From Neobacillus sp. WH10 (lineage in GTDB: Bacteria > Bacillota > Bacilli > Bacillales > Cytobacillaceae): DNA of 64,000 nt. Below, piece by piece: positions 51,066 to 59,973 of the stretch. A program made the position numbers and the translations under genes. The notes under the pieces are model-generated. The model had not been told where the DNA came from. It searched no databases and worked only from the letters and a program-made list of their open reading frames with translations. Numbering within the stretch: position 1 is the stretch's first letter; each line of letters opens with the position of its first letter. The stretch spans positions 4,526,001 through 4,590,000 of the forward strand of contig NZ_CP126110.1 in the NCBI RefSeq assembly GCF_030123405.1, read 5' to 3'.

Positions 51066-52559
51066 TTAATTTAAATAGTTATTCACTAATTTTACATATT
51101 TGCTTATGGTTGCTGAGGATAGCCCATAACGCGCAGCAATCTCCTGCTGGGAAATTTTTTCGCTGCGAAGTTTGTGCCACAAGTACTCTACAGCCCCAGC
51201 CCAGGCACGTTTATTTTTCAAGCGGACACCTGTTTTATTGACTTCAACAAACACCGAGAACCACATCAAGTACAATCCTGCTTCAATCGCGCCAATCGGC
51301 TGATGATTTTCATAAAAAAGCTCTGCTATTTCCTGTGCATCTGCTGCCACCGATGGTTTTCCTGACTTAATTAACGAAATATACTCTTTTTCCAATGGTG
51401 TAAACTTATGATTCTGAAATAGCCGGTGTGAGGTGATGATTTCCTCTTTTTTGCTCGAAACGCTTGTTAGGAAAAGGGCAAATAGGCGTTCTTCGACATA
51501 ATCGCTTTCCAGCTTTTGAAAAATAGATCCCTTAAAATCTTCAAATCCGTTTGTTCGTTCATTCTTATCATTCCACGGTTCTAAACCTTCCTTGTCAGGA
51601 CTTATTTCGAGCACCTTTTTCCAAGCACTTTTTGCAAAGTTTTCATGGCCCGTGAAATATGCTGAATAGGAAAGCCAATAATAAAATGGTCCATCGCCAT
51701 TAAAACCATGCTTATATAATTTTTTTAACCATAAATAGGCAAGCTCATATTCTCCAACTAATGCAAAAGTAGCTCCCAGCTTAAATTGATACTCACTTAG
51801 AAGGGGTTGAATTTTTTTCAAAGATTCCTTCAATTGCGCTACACTTTCTAATTGCCCTTGGTATTGAGCAAATACAAGCCTATTACATAAGGCGTGTAGA
51901 TTCCCCGGATTTCGCTCCAGCACATCATCTAGGATCGCTTCCGCTTTTTCCACTTTACCTAAATAAAAATAAGCGAGAGCTAAATTGTTATAGGCAGACC
52001 AGTATTCCGGATATTCCTTGACAACATCCTTTAATACCTCGATTGCCTTTGGAAAATAACCAGACTCTAACAGCTCACGAGCCTGCTCTTGTTTGATGAT
52101 GAGATCATCCTCTTGATAGAGCTCATCCTCAAATTCTTCTGCCTCTAGGGTGAGCACATCCAATAAATCCTCTGTGTCTTCCGAAAAATCACCATCAGGG
52201 TCCAGCTGTAAATAAAGCTTGCTGTGGTGATAAGCATCTTTAAAAAATCCCAAGTGGGCATAATTATTCGCTAAAAAGTAGTGGCATTCCGCCATTTCTG
52301 AGTCAAGCTCTTCAAGGATAAGATGCAAGAGTCGATTGGAATTTTCAAACTCGCCAAGTTCTGTTGACACAATCGCCAACTGGCATGTAATCATCGGTTC
52401 ACCCGGCTCAAGCTGCATCGCCCGCCCAAGATATTTTTTTGCTTTTATAAAATCACGTCGATGGTATGCCTTTAAACCCTTCGTGAAATAATATTCCCCC
52501 GTAGGAACAAATGATAATATTTTCCCCTTTTGCATTCTTGCCTTCGCGTCTTTCACCAT
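51066..52559 (-). CDS. Tetratricopeptide-repeat protein with C-terminal HTH-like tail (YvcD type)
   Basis: A 497-residue soluble protein starting at ATG 52559 behind GTGGAGGACTTC. Several TPR units are visible (YYFTKGLKAYHRRDFIKAKK, GYFPKAIEVLKDVVKEYPEY, WSAYNNLALAYFYLGKVEKA), so it is a protein-interaction scaffold. Residues 465-497 (SQQEIAARYGLSSATISKYV) read like an HTH, so it might also bind DNA. The function is unknown in Bacillus. It lies between the his operon and trxB, as in relatives. Confidence 0.85.
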   Translation of the reverse strand: MVKDAKARMQKGKILSFVPTGEYYFTKGLKAYHRRDFIKAKKYLGRAMQLEPGEPMITCQLAIVSTELGEFENSNRLLHLILEELDSEMAECHYFLANNYAHLGFFKDAYHHSKLYLQLDPDGDFSEDTEDLLDVLTLEAEEFEDELYQEDDLIIKQEQARELLESGYFPKAIEVLKDVVKEYPEYWSAYNNLALAYFYLGKVEKAEAILDDVLERNPGNLHALCNRLVFAQYQGQLESVAQLKESLKKIQPLLSEYQFKLGATFALVGEYELAYLWLKKLYKHGFNGDGPFYYWLSYSAYFTGHENFAKSAWKKVLEISPDKEGLEPWNDKNERTNGFEDFKGSIFQKLESDYVEERLFALFLTSVSSKKEEIITSHRLFQNHKFTPLEKEYISLIKSGKPSVAADAQEIAELFYENHQPIGAIEAGLYLMWFSVFVEVNKTGVRLKNKRAWAGAVEYLWHKLRSEKISQQEIAARYGLSSATISKYVKLVNNYLN

Positions 52560-52745
52560 GAAGTCCTCCACATATTTCAACATAACTTATGTAGTATATC
52601 ATATTTTGGGGGTATCCGAGAAGGGTTTGGAGTTTGATGGTAGTGGAAATCTAAAGACTTGCTGATTTAGCGAGCCTTAAGGAAGCCTCATTTTAAATCT
52701 GCTGGGAAAATGATCTTTTCCTATGAGTCAAAAAAACGGCCCTCG

Positions 52746-53363
52746 TTAGGACCGGTCTTTGTGTCTTTCTTCTAGTGTACGCAAAACCTCTTTGAATGAA
52801 AGTCCTTGTTCGACTAACAGCACTTGCAAGTGATAAAGCAAATCTGCCGCTTCCCATTTTAGTTCCTCATGGTCGCGGTTTTTAGCTGCAATAATCACCT
52901 CGGCGGTTTCTTCACCAACTTTTTTCAAAATCTTATCTATGCCTTTTTCAAAAAGGTAAGTTGTATAAGCACCCTCCGGTCGCTCCTTCTCACGATTGAT
53001 AATCACTTTTTCAAGCGATTGTAAGATCTGATAGTCTCCCAAGTTAGAATTACCTTCCATAACACGTTCTGAAAAACAGCTTACTGCTCCAGTATGACAG
53101 GCAGGCCCTTTTGGATAAACAAGCACCAATAATGCATCTTTGTCGCAATCATAGCTCATGCTGACGACCGTCTGCGTATTACCGCTTGTCGCTCCTTTAT
53201 GCCACAATTCCTGACGTGAGCGGCTGTAGAACCACGTTTCCCCAGTTTCAATCGTTTTTGCCAGTGATTCCTCATTCATATAGGCAAGTGTTAACACTTC
53301 TTTTGTTCCTGCATCCTGAATAATGGCAGGAACAAGCCCCTTTTCATCAAATCGAACGTTCAT
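52746..53363 (-). CDS. hisI: HisIE, phosphoribosyl-AMP cyclohydrolase / phosphoribosyl-ATP pyrophosphatase
   Basis: A 205-residue bifunctional enzyme for steps 2 and 3 of histidine synthesis. HisI domain (about 1-110) with SRQELWHKGATSGNTQ, the zinc/metal aspartates in YDCDKDALLVLV and CHTGAVSCF; HisE domain (about 112-205) with EETAEVIIAAKNRDHEELKW. It overlaps the hisF stop by four bases. A simple AT-rich stretch follows and the operon ends here. Confidence 0.95.
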   Translation of the reverse strand: MNVRFDEKGLVPAIIQDAGTKEVLTLAYMNEESLAKTIETGETWFYSRSRQELWHKGATSGNTQTVVSMSYDCDKDALLVLVYPKGPACHTGAVSCFSERVMEGNSNLGDYQILQSLEKVIINREKERPEGAYTTYLFEKGIDKILKKVGEETAEVIIAAKNRDHEELKWEAADLLYHLQVLLVEQGLSFKEVLRTLEERHKDRS

Positions 53364-54121
53364 CGTATGCTCACTCCTTTTTCCCGCAAATAACTTTTTA
53401 CTTCATGTACACTGGTTTCTTTATAATGAAAAATCGAGGCTGCAAGGGCAGCATCGGCTTTTCCTGCTAAAAATGCAGCTTCAAAATGTTGGGCATTCCC
53501 AGCGCCACCTGAAGCAATTACCGGAATAGCAACAGCTTCGCTAACCGCCTGAGTCAAGTCAAGGTCAAACCCGTTTTTCTCTCCGTCGGAATCCATGCTG
53601 GTTAATAAAATTTCTCCGGCACCAAGGTTAGCCGCTTCCATCGCCCATTCTACAGCTTTTTTTTCTGTAGGTTTTCTGCCGCCATGCGTATAAACGCGCC
53701 ATGTTCCAAGTTCCGGATCAAATTTGGCATCAATTGCAACAACGATACATTGGGAACCAAAGTACCCAGCACCATCAAGGATCAAATCTGGGTTCAAGAC
53801 AGCAGCGGTATTCAGTGACACCTTATCAGCACCTGCCCGGAGGATTTTCTTCATGTCCTCTAGTGAATTGATGCCACCACCAACTGTAAACGGGATAGCT
53901 AGTTCAGAGGCCACAGCCTTCACGACTTCAATCATCGTTTTTCTGCCCTCCACTGAGGCAGAAATATCAAGGAACACCAGCTCATCTGCCCCTTGTTCAT
54001 CGTAAAAACGTGCAAGTTCAACAGGGTCACCTGCATCACGAAGCTGAACAAATTGAATACCCTTCACTACCCGTCCGTCCTTCACATCCAGGCAGGGAAT
54101 AATTCGCTTTGTTAATGTCAT
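53360..54121 (-). CDS. hisF: HisF, imidazole glycerol phosphate synthase cyclase subunit
   Basis: A 253-residue TIM barrel that joins ammonia from HisH with PRFAR. CLDVKDGRVVKGIQFV holds the first catalytic Asp; IPFTVGGGINSLEDMKKIL and AIPVIASGGAGNAQHFEAAF are the phosphate sites; LLTSMDSDGEKNGFDLDL holds the second Asp. Overlaps hisA by four bases. Confidence 0.97.
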   Translation of the reverse strand: MTLTKRIIPCLDVKDGRVVKGIQFVQLRDAGDPVELARFYDEQGADELVFLDISASVEGRKTMIEVVKAVASELAIPFTVGGGINSLEDMKKILRAGADKVSLNTAAVLNPDLILDGAGYFGSQCIVVAIDAKFDPELGTWRVYTHGGRKPTEKKAVEWAMEAANLGAGEILLTSMDSDGEKNGFDLDLTQAVSEAVAIPVIASGGAGNAQHFEAAFLAGKADAALAASIFHYKETSVHEVKSYLREKGVSIR

Positions 54122-54849
54122 TTGTGTTCCACCTCTTCCAATGCTTCCTTCAAGGTAAACCTATTTTCATATAGTGCTTTTCCAACAATTGCTCCACTAA
54201 TACCTTCAGCGGCCGATAAAGCTTTTAAGTCGGCTAAACTGCTTACTCCCCCGGATGCGATGACATTTTTTCCAGTCACTTCGGCCATTTCACAAACAGC
54301 TGTAATATTTGGACCTGCAAGCGTTCCATCAGTGGCAATATCGGTAAAAATAAATGTTTCTGCTCCCGCATCCGCAAAACGTTTACCAAGTTCAACCGCC
54401 TTTAGCTTTGAGGTATCAAGCCAGCCGTGTGTTGCAACAAAGCCGTTTTTCGCATCAATCCCAACAGCGATTTTTCCCCTGTATTTTCTAATCATCTCAA
54501 TCGCAAACTCGGGCTTGGCAACAGCAATACTTCCAATAATCACACGATCGATACCATTTTCTAAATAGTGGAGGATATCTTCCTCCGAACGAATGCCGCC
54601 GCCAATTTGAATATTTACGTTGCTTAGCTTTTGGGCGGCCTCAATCACAAATCGGTCATTTACCCGCTTACCATCCTTTGCCCCATCAAGGTCGACCATG
54701 TGAATCCATTCGGCGCCTGCCGCAGCAAAGCTTTGAGCCATATTAAACGGTGAATCCCCGTAGATTGTTTCTTTTTCATAATCCCCTTGGAGAAGGCGGA
54801 CGCAATTGCCGCCCCGCATATCAATCGCCGGATAAATAGTGAAGCTCAT
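54118..54849 (-). CDS. hisA: HisA, ProFAR isomerase
   Basis: A 243-residue TIM barrel paralogous to HisF. IYPAIDMRGGNCVRLLQGDY holds the first catalytic Asp, and FIFTDIATDGTLAGPN the second; IQIGGGIRSEEDILHYLEN and NVIASGGVSSLADLKAL are the phosphate loops. It overlaps hisH and hisF at both ends, so the three are translated in series. Confidence 0.97.
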   Translation of the reverse strand: MSFTIYPAIDMRGGNCVRLLQGDYEKETIYGDSPFNMAQSFAAAGAEWIHMVDLDGAKDGKRVNDRFVIEAAQKLSNVNIQIGGGIRSEEDILHYLENGIDRVIIGSIAVAKPEFAIEMIRKYRGKIAVGIDAKNGFVATHGWLDTSKLKAVELGKRFADAGAETFIFTDIATDGTLAGPNITAVCEMAEVTGKNVIASGGVSSLADLKALSAAEGISGAIVGKALYENRFTLKEALEEVEHK

Positions 54850-55472
54850 TGTACCGCCTTCCTTTCCTCTACCATTTGTAAAAAGTTATTTAGAAGAGCC
54901 ATCCCAAGCCTGCTGCTTTTTTCAGGGTGAAATTGCATCCCTAGGACATTGTCTTTACCGACTACAGCTGAAATTTGTTCATGGTAGTCTGTTTTCGCAA
55001 GGAGTACATCGGAGTTTTCTGCACCCACATAGTAGGAATGAACAAAATAGACGTAATCCTCGGTGAGATTTTTCAATAAAGGCGAAGCTTTGACAAACTC
55101 CAGTCGGTTCCAGCCCATGTGTGGAACTTTGTAGGATTCCCCCTGCTGGGTTCGCCCCGGAAAACGGCGAACCCTTCCTGGCAATAATCCTAATCCCTCG
55201 GTAGGACCATTTTCCTCGCTTTCTTCAAAAAGCAGCTGCATGCCAAGACAAATACCGAGCAGTGGTTTTCCTGTAGCTGCAAATTTCTTTATCGTTTCTG
55301 CCGGCAAGCGTTCCATTGCATCACGAAAGGAGCCTACCCCAGGGAGAATCAATGCATCTGCTTGAAGTAACTTATTGTTATCAGCTGAAATGAAATAATC
55401 GGCGTTTAAACGTTCGAGCGCCTTACTCACGCTGAATAGATTTCCCATACCGTAGTCGACGATCCCAATCAC
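54846..55472 (-). CDS. hisH: HisH, glutamine amidotransferase subunit
   Basis: A 208-residue class I glutaminase. IVDYGMGNLFSVSKAL is at the start, the nucleophile cysteine lies in PLLGICLGMQLLFEESEE, and the His-Glu pair in LGMQFHPEKSSRLG. GTG 55472 is chosen: it begins VIGIVDYGMGN, fits family length and has AGGTGG seven bases upstream. A longer frame upstream would start inside repeat DNA. Confidence 0.93.
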   Translation of the reverse strand: MIGIVDYGMGNLFSVSKALERLNADYFISADNNKLLQADALILPGVGSFRDAMERLPAETIKKFAATGKPLLGICLGMQLLFEESEENGPTEGLGLLPGRVRRFPGRTQQGESYKVPHMGWNRLEFVKASPLLKNLTEDYVYFVHSYYVGAENSDVLLAKTDYHEQISAVVGKDNVLGMQFHPEKSSRLGMALLNNFLQMVEERKAVQ

Positions 55473-55490
55473 GTTGTTACCACCTTTTTT

Positions 55491-55640
55491 GGCGGTGATT
55501 GTCACCGCTCGAATTTTTCTCGTTTTTTTGGGCGGAGCCTGTCACCGCTCGTATTTTTTTGTTTTTTGGGGCGGTTCCAGTCACCCCACGAAGTTTATTG
55601 TTTTTGGCGGTGACTGTCACTGCTCGAATTATTGTCAAAA
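55491..55640. repeat. Four-copy repeat (GGCGGTGACTGTCACCGCTCG) between hisB and hisH
   Basis: Copies begin at 55491, 55531, 55570 and 55606 (period 36-40). Each contains GGCGG-N4-7-GTCAC with a T-rich stretch after it, and the GGCGGTGA/TCACCGC part of a unit is self-complementary, so the RNA would form successive hairpins. A perfect palindrome-like GGTGTCAGACACC follows at 55677-55689. Confidence 0.75.
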
Positions 55641-55692
55641 GTTTAATCTGCTATACACAGTGCCAGACGTGAAATCGGTGTCAGACACCACT

Positions 55693-56280
55693 CTAAAGCA
55701 TTCCTTTTGTTGATGGGATACCTTTGATACGCGGGTCAATTGTTGTTGCTTCGTCAAGTGCCCGTCCTAAAGCTTTAAACACCGCTTCAATCATGTGGTG
55801 TGTATTTTTTCCATAGTGAACAATGACATGGAGATTCATCCGTGCCTCTAATGCAAGCTTCCAGAGGAATTCGTGCACGAGCTCGGTATCAAAGGTTCCT
55901 ACCTTTTGACCAGGGAATTCTGCCCGCATTTCAAGATGCGGGCGGTTGCTGAGGTCGACCACTACCTGCGCTAAGGCTTCATCCATCGGCACAAACGCAT
56001 TCCCATAACGCTTAATTCCACGCTTGTCACCGAGTGCATCACGAAGCGCCTGGCCTAAACAAATACCAATATCCTCGGTTGTATGGTGATCATCGACTTC
56101 GATATCACCTTGGGCATTCACAGCAAGATTGAATTGGCCATGTTTCGTGAATAAATCGAGCATATGACTTAGGAAAGGCACACCTGTTTCAAGCTGGGAC
56201 TGGCCCTCCCCGTCAATTGCTAACGATAGTTGGATTTTTGTTTCATTTGTATTCCGTTCAATGCTTACCGTTCTATCCAT
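55693..56280 (-). CDS. hisB: HisB, imidazoleglycerol-phosphate dehydratase
   Basis: A 195-residue Mn-dependent dehydratase, without the phosphatase half found in enteric HisB. ATG 56280 follows CAAGGAGGTTCC. Family motifs: VDDHHTTEDIGICLGQAL (metal-binding histidines), and HYGKNTHHMIEAVFKALGRA near the end. Normal length. It is separated from hisH by 220 bases of repeats, the longest gap in the operon. Confidence 0.96.
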   Translation of the reverse strand: MDRTVSIERNTNETKIQLSLAIDGEGQSQLETGVPFLSHMLDLFTKHGQFNLAVNAQGDIEVDDHHTTEDIGICLGQALRDALGDKRGIKRYGNAFVPMDEALAQVVVDLSNRPHLEMRAEFPGQKVGTFDTELVHEFLWKLALEARMNLHVIVHYGKNTHHMIEAVFKALGRALDEATTIDPRIKGIPSTKGML

Positions 56281-56310
56281 ATAAGGAACCTCCTTGAAAT
56301 TCACTTTTTA

Positions 56311-56365
56311 ACAAAACTCTTTAATTCTGCTTAACTGATATTACCGACTTCTTTGAGAGTTTTGT
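56311..56365. repeat. Inverted repeat in the hisD-hisB gap
   Basis: ACAAAACTCT (56311-56320) and AGAGTTTTGT (56356-56365) are perfect 10-bp arms with a 35-base loop. No T-run follows, so it is not a simple terminator. Confidence 0.5.
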
Positions 56366-56381
56366 CTTTATCCTCCATATG

Positions 56382-57656
56382 CTATTTATCGTTTTTAAGT
56401 CTTATTTCCACCGCCCGTGCGTGTGCCTCTAGCCCTTCCTTACGGGCAAATGCGGCGATTTTTGCGCCATTTTCCCTTAACGCTCCTTCGCTGTAGACAA
56501 TCACGCTAGATTTCTTTTGAAAATCGTCCACGTTCAGAGGGCTAGAGAACCGCGCTGTGCCGTTTGTTGGCAGCACATGATTCGGGCCGGCAAAATAATC
56601 GCCAACAGGCTCTGAACTATAACGGCCAACAAAAATTGCTCCGGCGTGACGAATTTTACCGAGAAGCTCCATTGCATTTTCCGTAATGATTTCAAGATGT
56701 TCCGGTGCTAACTGGTTCACCGTTTCAACCGCTTCATCAAGATCAGTAGTTACATAGATGGCTCCAAAATCCCTAATCGAAGGTGAAGCAATTTCTCGCC
56801 GTGGCAGCAACGCCAACTGCGTTTCGACTTCCGCTGCCACCTTTTCCGCCAATCTCAATGACGGGGTAACCAAGACACTGCAGGCTCTCGGGTCATGCTC
56901 GGCCTGTGATAGCAGGTCAGCGGCAACCTCGTCTGCTCTTGCTGTTTCATCTGCTAAAACTGCAATCTCGCTCGGTCCAGCAATCATATCAATATCGACA
57001 TCGCCAAATACTTCCCGTTTCGCCAATGCCACAAAAATATTTCCTGGGCCGGTAATTTTATCAACAGCAGCAATCGATTCTGTCCCATAAGCAAGCGCGG
57101 CAATCGCCTGTGCCCCGCCAATTTTATAGATTTCTTTAACACCTGCTTCTTTTGCTGCAACGAGGACTGCCGCAGGCAATTTCCCATCACTGTCAGGCGG
57201 CGACACCATCACGATCCGCTTGACACCTGCCACTCTCGCCGGGATCACGTTCATTAAAACTGATGACGGATATGCCGCCGTTCCGCCTGGCACATACACA
57301 CCAACCGAATCTATTGGGGTTATTTTTTGACCAAGAATCGTGCCATTCTCTTGCGCCGTCATCCATGATGGCCGAAGCTGCTTTTCATGAAAGGAGCGGA
57401 TATTTTCTGCAGCTTCACGGATAATCGTAATCAATTGTTCTTCCACTTCAGCATAGGCGTTCTCAATTTCTTTTTCTGTAACGGAAAAAGTAGAAAGATT
57501 GACGCGGTCGAATTTTTCCGTAATCTCTCTTAACGCCTCGTCACCGCGCCCCCGGATTTCAGTAATAATTTTTTTCACAATGGCCTGCTGCTCGGAGGTG
57601 CCCGCTTCTATTGAGCGTTTGATTGAAACCAGCTCATTTACTTTTAAAATTTTCAT
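56382..57656 (-). CDS. hisD: HisD, histidinol dehydrogenase
   Basis: A 424-residue enzyme that oxidises histidinol to histidine in two steps with NAD. Signatures: IDSVGVYVPGGTAAYPSSVL, KITGPGNIFVALAKREVFG, IDMIAGPSEIAVLADETA, LLSQAEHDPRACSVLV and the C-terminal YFAGPNHVLPTNGTARF. Normal length. It follows hisG after 15 bases. Confidence 0.97.
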   Translation of the reverse strand: MKILKVNELVSIKRSIEAGTSEQQAIVKKIITEIRGRGDEALREITEKFDRVNLSTFSVTEKEIENAYAEVEEQLITIIREAAENIRSFHEKQLRPSWMTAQENGTILGQKITPIDSVGVYVPGGTAAYPSSVLMNVIPARVAGVKRIVMVSPPDSDGKLPAAVLVAAKEAGVKEIYKIGGAQAIAALAYGTESIAAVDKITGPGNIFVALAKREVFGDVDIDMIAGPSEIAVLADETARADEVAADLLSQAEHDPRACSVLVTPSLRLAEKVAAEVETQLALLPRREIASPSIRDFGAIYVTTDLDEAVETVNQLAPEHLEIITENAMELLGKIRHAGAIFVGRYSSEPVGDYFAGPNHVLPTNGTARFSSPLNVDDFQKKSSVIVYSEGALRENGAKIAAFARKEGLEAHARAVEIRLKNDK

Positions 57657-57671
57657 TTATAACACCCTCCT

Positions 57672-58295
57672 TTAAACTACTTCACTAAGACGTGTCACCA
57701 TTTCATCTATCTGTTTGTCTTTTATGCGATAACTAACTGGATTCACAATGAACCGCGATGTTACGCCGATAATTCTTTCATATTCGACAAGCCCGTTTTC
57801 CTTCAAGGTCCGCCCAGTTGACACAATATCAACAATCCGGTCGGATAAGCCAATTAACGGGGCCAGCTCAATAGACCCGTTTAATTTAATGATTTCAACC
57901 TGTTCGCCTTGCTCGCGGAAATAAGCTTCGGCAACGTTCGGATATTTTGTCGCAATTCTTGGAGCGATCTCGTTCATTTTTGTATCCGGAAGACCGGCAA
58001 CAGCTAAATAGCAATAGCTGATTTTAAGATCAAGGAGTTCGTATACATCGCGCTCCTCCTCAAGCAAAACGTCCTTTCCGGCAATTCCGACATCGGCCAC
58101 ACCATGCTCAACATATGTAGCAACATCCATCGGCTTTGCTAAAATGAATCGCAAGCCCTCTTCGGCAACGTCAATAATTAATTTTCGCGAATCATCAAAT
58201 TCCGGCGGAAGCTTATAGCCTGCTTTTCGAAGTAATTCAACAGCTTCTTCAAAAATTCGTCCCTTTGGCATGGCAATCGTTAGGATGTTACTCAT
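57672..58295 (-). CDS. hisG: HisG, ATP phosphoribosyltransferase (short form)
   Basis: A 207-residue short-form HisG, first enzyme of histidine synthesis. It lacks the C-terminal regulatory domain and therefore needs HisZ, encoded just upstream. Motifs: IAMPKGRIFEEAVELL and the PRPP site VDIVSTGRTLKENGL. ATG 58295 lies nine bases after GGAGG; ATG 58301 would sit almost on it. The start overlaps the hisZ stop region. Confidence 0.95.
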   Translation of the reverse strand: MSNILTIAMPKGRIFEEAVELLRKAGYKLPPEFDDSRKLIIDVAEEGLRFILAKPMDVATYVEHGVADVGIAGKDVLLEEERDVYELLDLKISYCYLAVAGLPDTKMNEIAPRIATKYPNVAEAYFREQGEQVEIIKLNGSIELAPLIGLSDRIVDIVSTGRTLKENGLVEYERIIGVTSRFIVNPVSYRIKDKQIDEMVTRLSEVV

Positions 58296-59460
58296 CAACA
58301 TGTCCTCCGATTAAATACGTAGTTTCAGCAAACCTTTTTGTAAAAGCATCAAGGTTTTTCACACCAGTAATATCCTGGAGCACGACCTTTTTTCCCTGCT
58401 CGTGCATTTCATCAGCCAAGCGAAAAGCTTCCTTTCGCCGCTCCTGACTGAAAAAAATGCAGTGAGTTTTATTATCAAGCTGGAAGTCCCCCAGCGCCTC
58501 AAGCAGCATGTCAATCCGAACCGCAAATCCGGTGGCACTAGCTTTTTTTCCAAACTTCTCTATTAAACTATAGCGGCCGCCATTCCCGATTGGAAAGCCT
58601 ACATTCCCGGCATAAGCTTCAAATAAAATGCCGGAATAATAGCTCATATGGCTTACGATGGTAAAATCAAATTTCACAAACTCCTCTACACCATAATCCT
58701 CAACAACATCCCGAAGCTCTTTCAGCTCAATGATCGCATGCTTGCCTTTGTCATTTTCGATAATGTCGAGGGCTTTTCCGATGACTTCTTCACCGCCTCT
58801 TAATTGTAGGAGCTGTAGGAGCCTTTGTTTATCTATCGATGATAGCTGTAGTGAATTTACATGCTCACGGTAGCCAACATAATTTTTTTCATACAAAAAT
58901 TTACGTAATTCATTTGCCCGGCTATTTGTTCCGAGAATTTGTACAAAAAGTTCCTGGGCAAAGCCAGCATGTCCAATCGACACTTGGAATTCGGTGAGTC
59001 CTGCTTGTTTTAAAGTAGAAATCAACAAAGCTATGACTTCGCCATCGCATGAAACGGTATCTTCATTCAAACATTCGATACCAATTTGCTCAAACTCTGC
59101 CGGGCGGCCGCCTTCACGCTGCTGAGCTCGGAAAACATTGGCGGAGTAAGCTAATCTCACGGGAAGATCCTCATCTAATAGCTTTGAAGCAGCTACCCGG
59201 GCGATTGGCGTGGTCATGTCAGGTCTGAGCACCAGGGTATGACCCTCTTTGTCGAGTAATTTAAAAAGTTGCTGGTCAACAATCGCTGACGCAGCTCCAA
59301 CGGTTTCATAGTATTCAAGTGCCGGGGTTTCAATAAATTGGTAGCCCCAAAGTTTCATCGTATCCGCCATTGCTGTTCGAACACGATGTTTCTTTTCATA
59401 TAACTCCGGCAGCGTATCGCGCATTCCTAAAGGCTTTTCAAACATAAATAAGCGACTCAA
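58288..59460 (-). CDS. hisZ: HisZ, ATP phosphoribosyltransferase regulatory subunit
   Basis: About 390 residues, a histidyl-tRNA-synthetase-like protein without the anticodon-binding domain. MFEKPLGMRDTLPELYEKK, then VLRPDMTTPIARVAASKL (motif 2 region) and the degenerate motif 3. It forms the active and histidine-regulated complex with short HisG. The start is uncertain: TTG 59460 has AAAGGGTG eight bases upstream; ATG 59445 has none but fits family N-termini. First gene of hisZGDBHAF(IE). No T-box or leader peptide was seen upstream. Confidence 0.9.
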   Translation of the reverse strand: MSRLFMFEKPLGMRDTLPELYEKKHRVRTAMADTMKLWGYQFIETPALEYYETVGAASAIVDQQLFKLLDKEGHTLVLRPDMTTPIARVAASKLLDEDLPVRLAYSANVFRAQQREGGRPAEFEQIGIECLNEDTVSCDGEVIALLISTLKQAGLTEFQVSIGHAGFAQELFVQILGTNSRANELRKFLYEKNYVGYREHVNSLQLSSIDKQRLLQLLQLRGGEEVIGKALDIIENDKGKHAIIELKELRDVVEDYGVEEFVKFDFTIVSHMSYYSGILFEAYAGNVGFPIGNGGRYSLIEKFGKKASATGFAVRIDMLLEALGDFQLDNKTHCIFFSQERRKEAFRLADEMHEQGKKVVLQDITGVKNLDAFTKRFAETTYLIGGHVDE

Positions 59461-59603
59461 ATTGTTCACCCTTTTTCATTTTGCTTTAGTCTGCTAAATT
59501 GGTAGTGAATTAAAGTTAATTATTTGTAGTTTACTCTTTGGCTATCGTTTCGTCAATGAAAAATTATTCCGATATCAGGTGGAGGGTTGCTGTTGAACGT
59601 GAA

Positions 59604-59722
59604 TTCCGCGTACTTTTAGAATTATCCCGCGGGAATTCGAATTTTTCCCGCGGGTTTCTCGATTAATTTCGCGTACTTTAACAAGGATTCCGCCAATTTT
59701 TGAATTAATTCCGCCAAATCCT
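59604..59722. repeat. 21-bp repeat array upstream of hisZ, part 1
   Basis: Units at 59604, about 59625, 59646 and 59667 (CCCGCGGG and TTTCGCGTACTTT variants), 59688 and 59709 (TTCCGCCAA). Period 21. The region 59461-59603 upstream of it holds the his promoter, which I could not place with confidence. Confidence 0.7.
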
Positions 59723-59787
59723 TTTTGATTACCCTTTTCATGATTATTCCCAATTTTTTTGCCTCCGTTGTATCCCCTTGCAGAGGA

Positions 59788-59910
59788 TTCCGCCAACCTG
59801 AGCCGGATTTCCGCCAACTTTCTGGGTCATTCCGCCAAACTTGGCGATTATTCCGCCAACTTAAGATGAATTTCCGCCAAACTCATCTGTCATTCCGCCA
59901 AGTTAGCTTT
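59788..59910. repeat. 21-bp repeat array upstream of hisZ, part 2
   Basis: TTCCGCC at 59788, 59809, 59830, 59851, 59872 and 59893, exactly 21 bases apart. It is separated from part 1 by about 65 unrelated bases. Confidence 0.85.
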
Positions 59911-59920
59911 TTCCATTTAG

Positions 59921-59952
59921 AAAATAAAAAAACCCGGTTTAAAAACCGAGTT
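59921..59952 (-). terminator. Terminator after the acetyltransferase gene
   Basis: On the minus strand AACTCGGTTT-TT-AAACCGGGTT (one U-G pair) followed by TTTTTATTTT. Confidence 0.82.
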
Positions 59953-59973
59953 CCTCTAAAAAAGTATATTTTA

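Noticed and set aside
59575..59817. Minus-strand reading frame over the 59.6-59.8 kb repeats
   Set aside because: The frame is produced by the 21-bp period (a multiple of three keeps frames open); the protein is low complexity and lacks a start site.
59461..59973. T-box or histidine leader peptide before hisZ
   Set aside because: No T-box core sequence, specifier stem or His-rich short frame was found; the gap is mostly 21-bp repeats.
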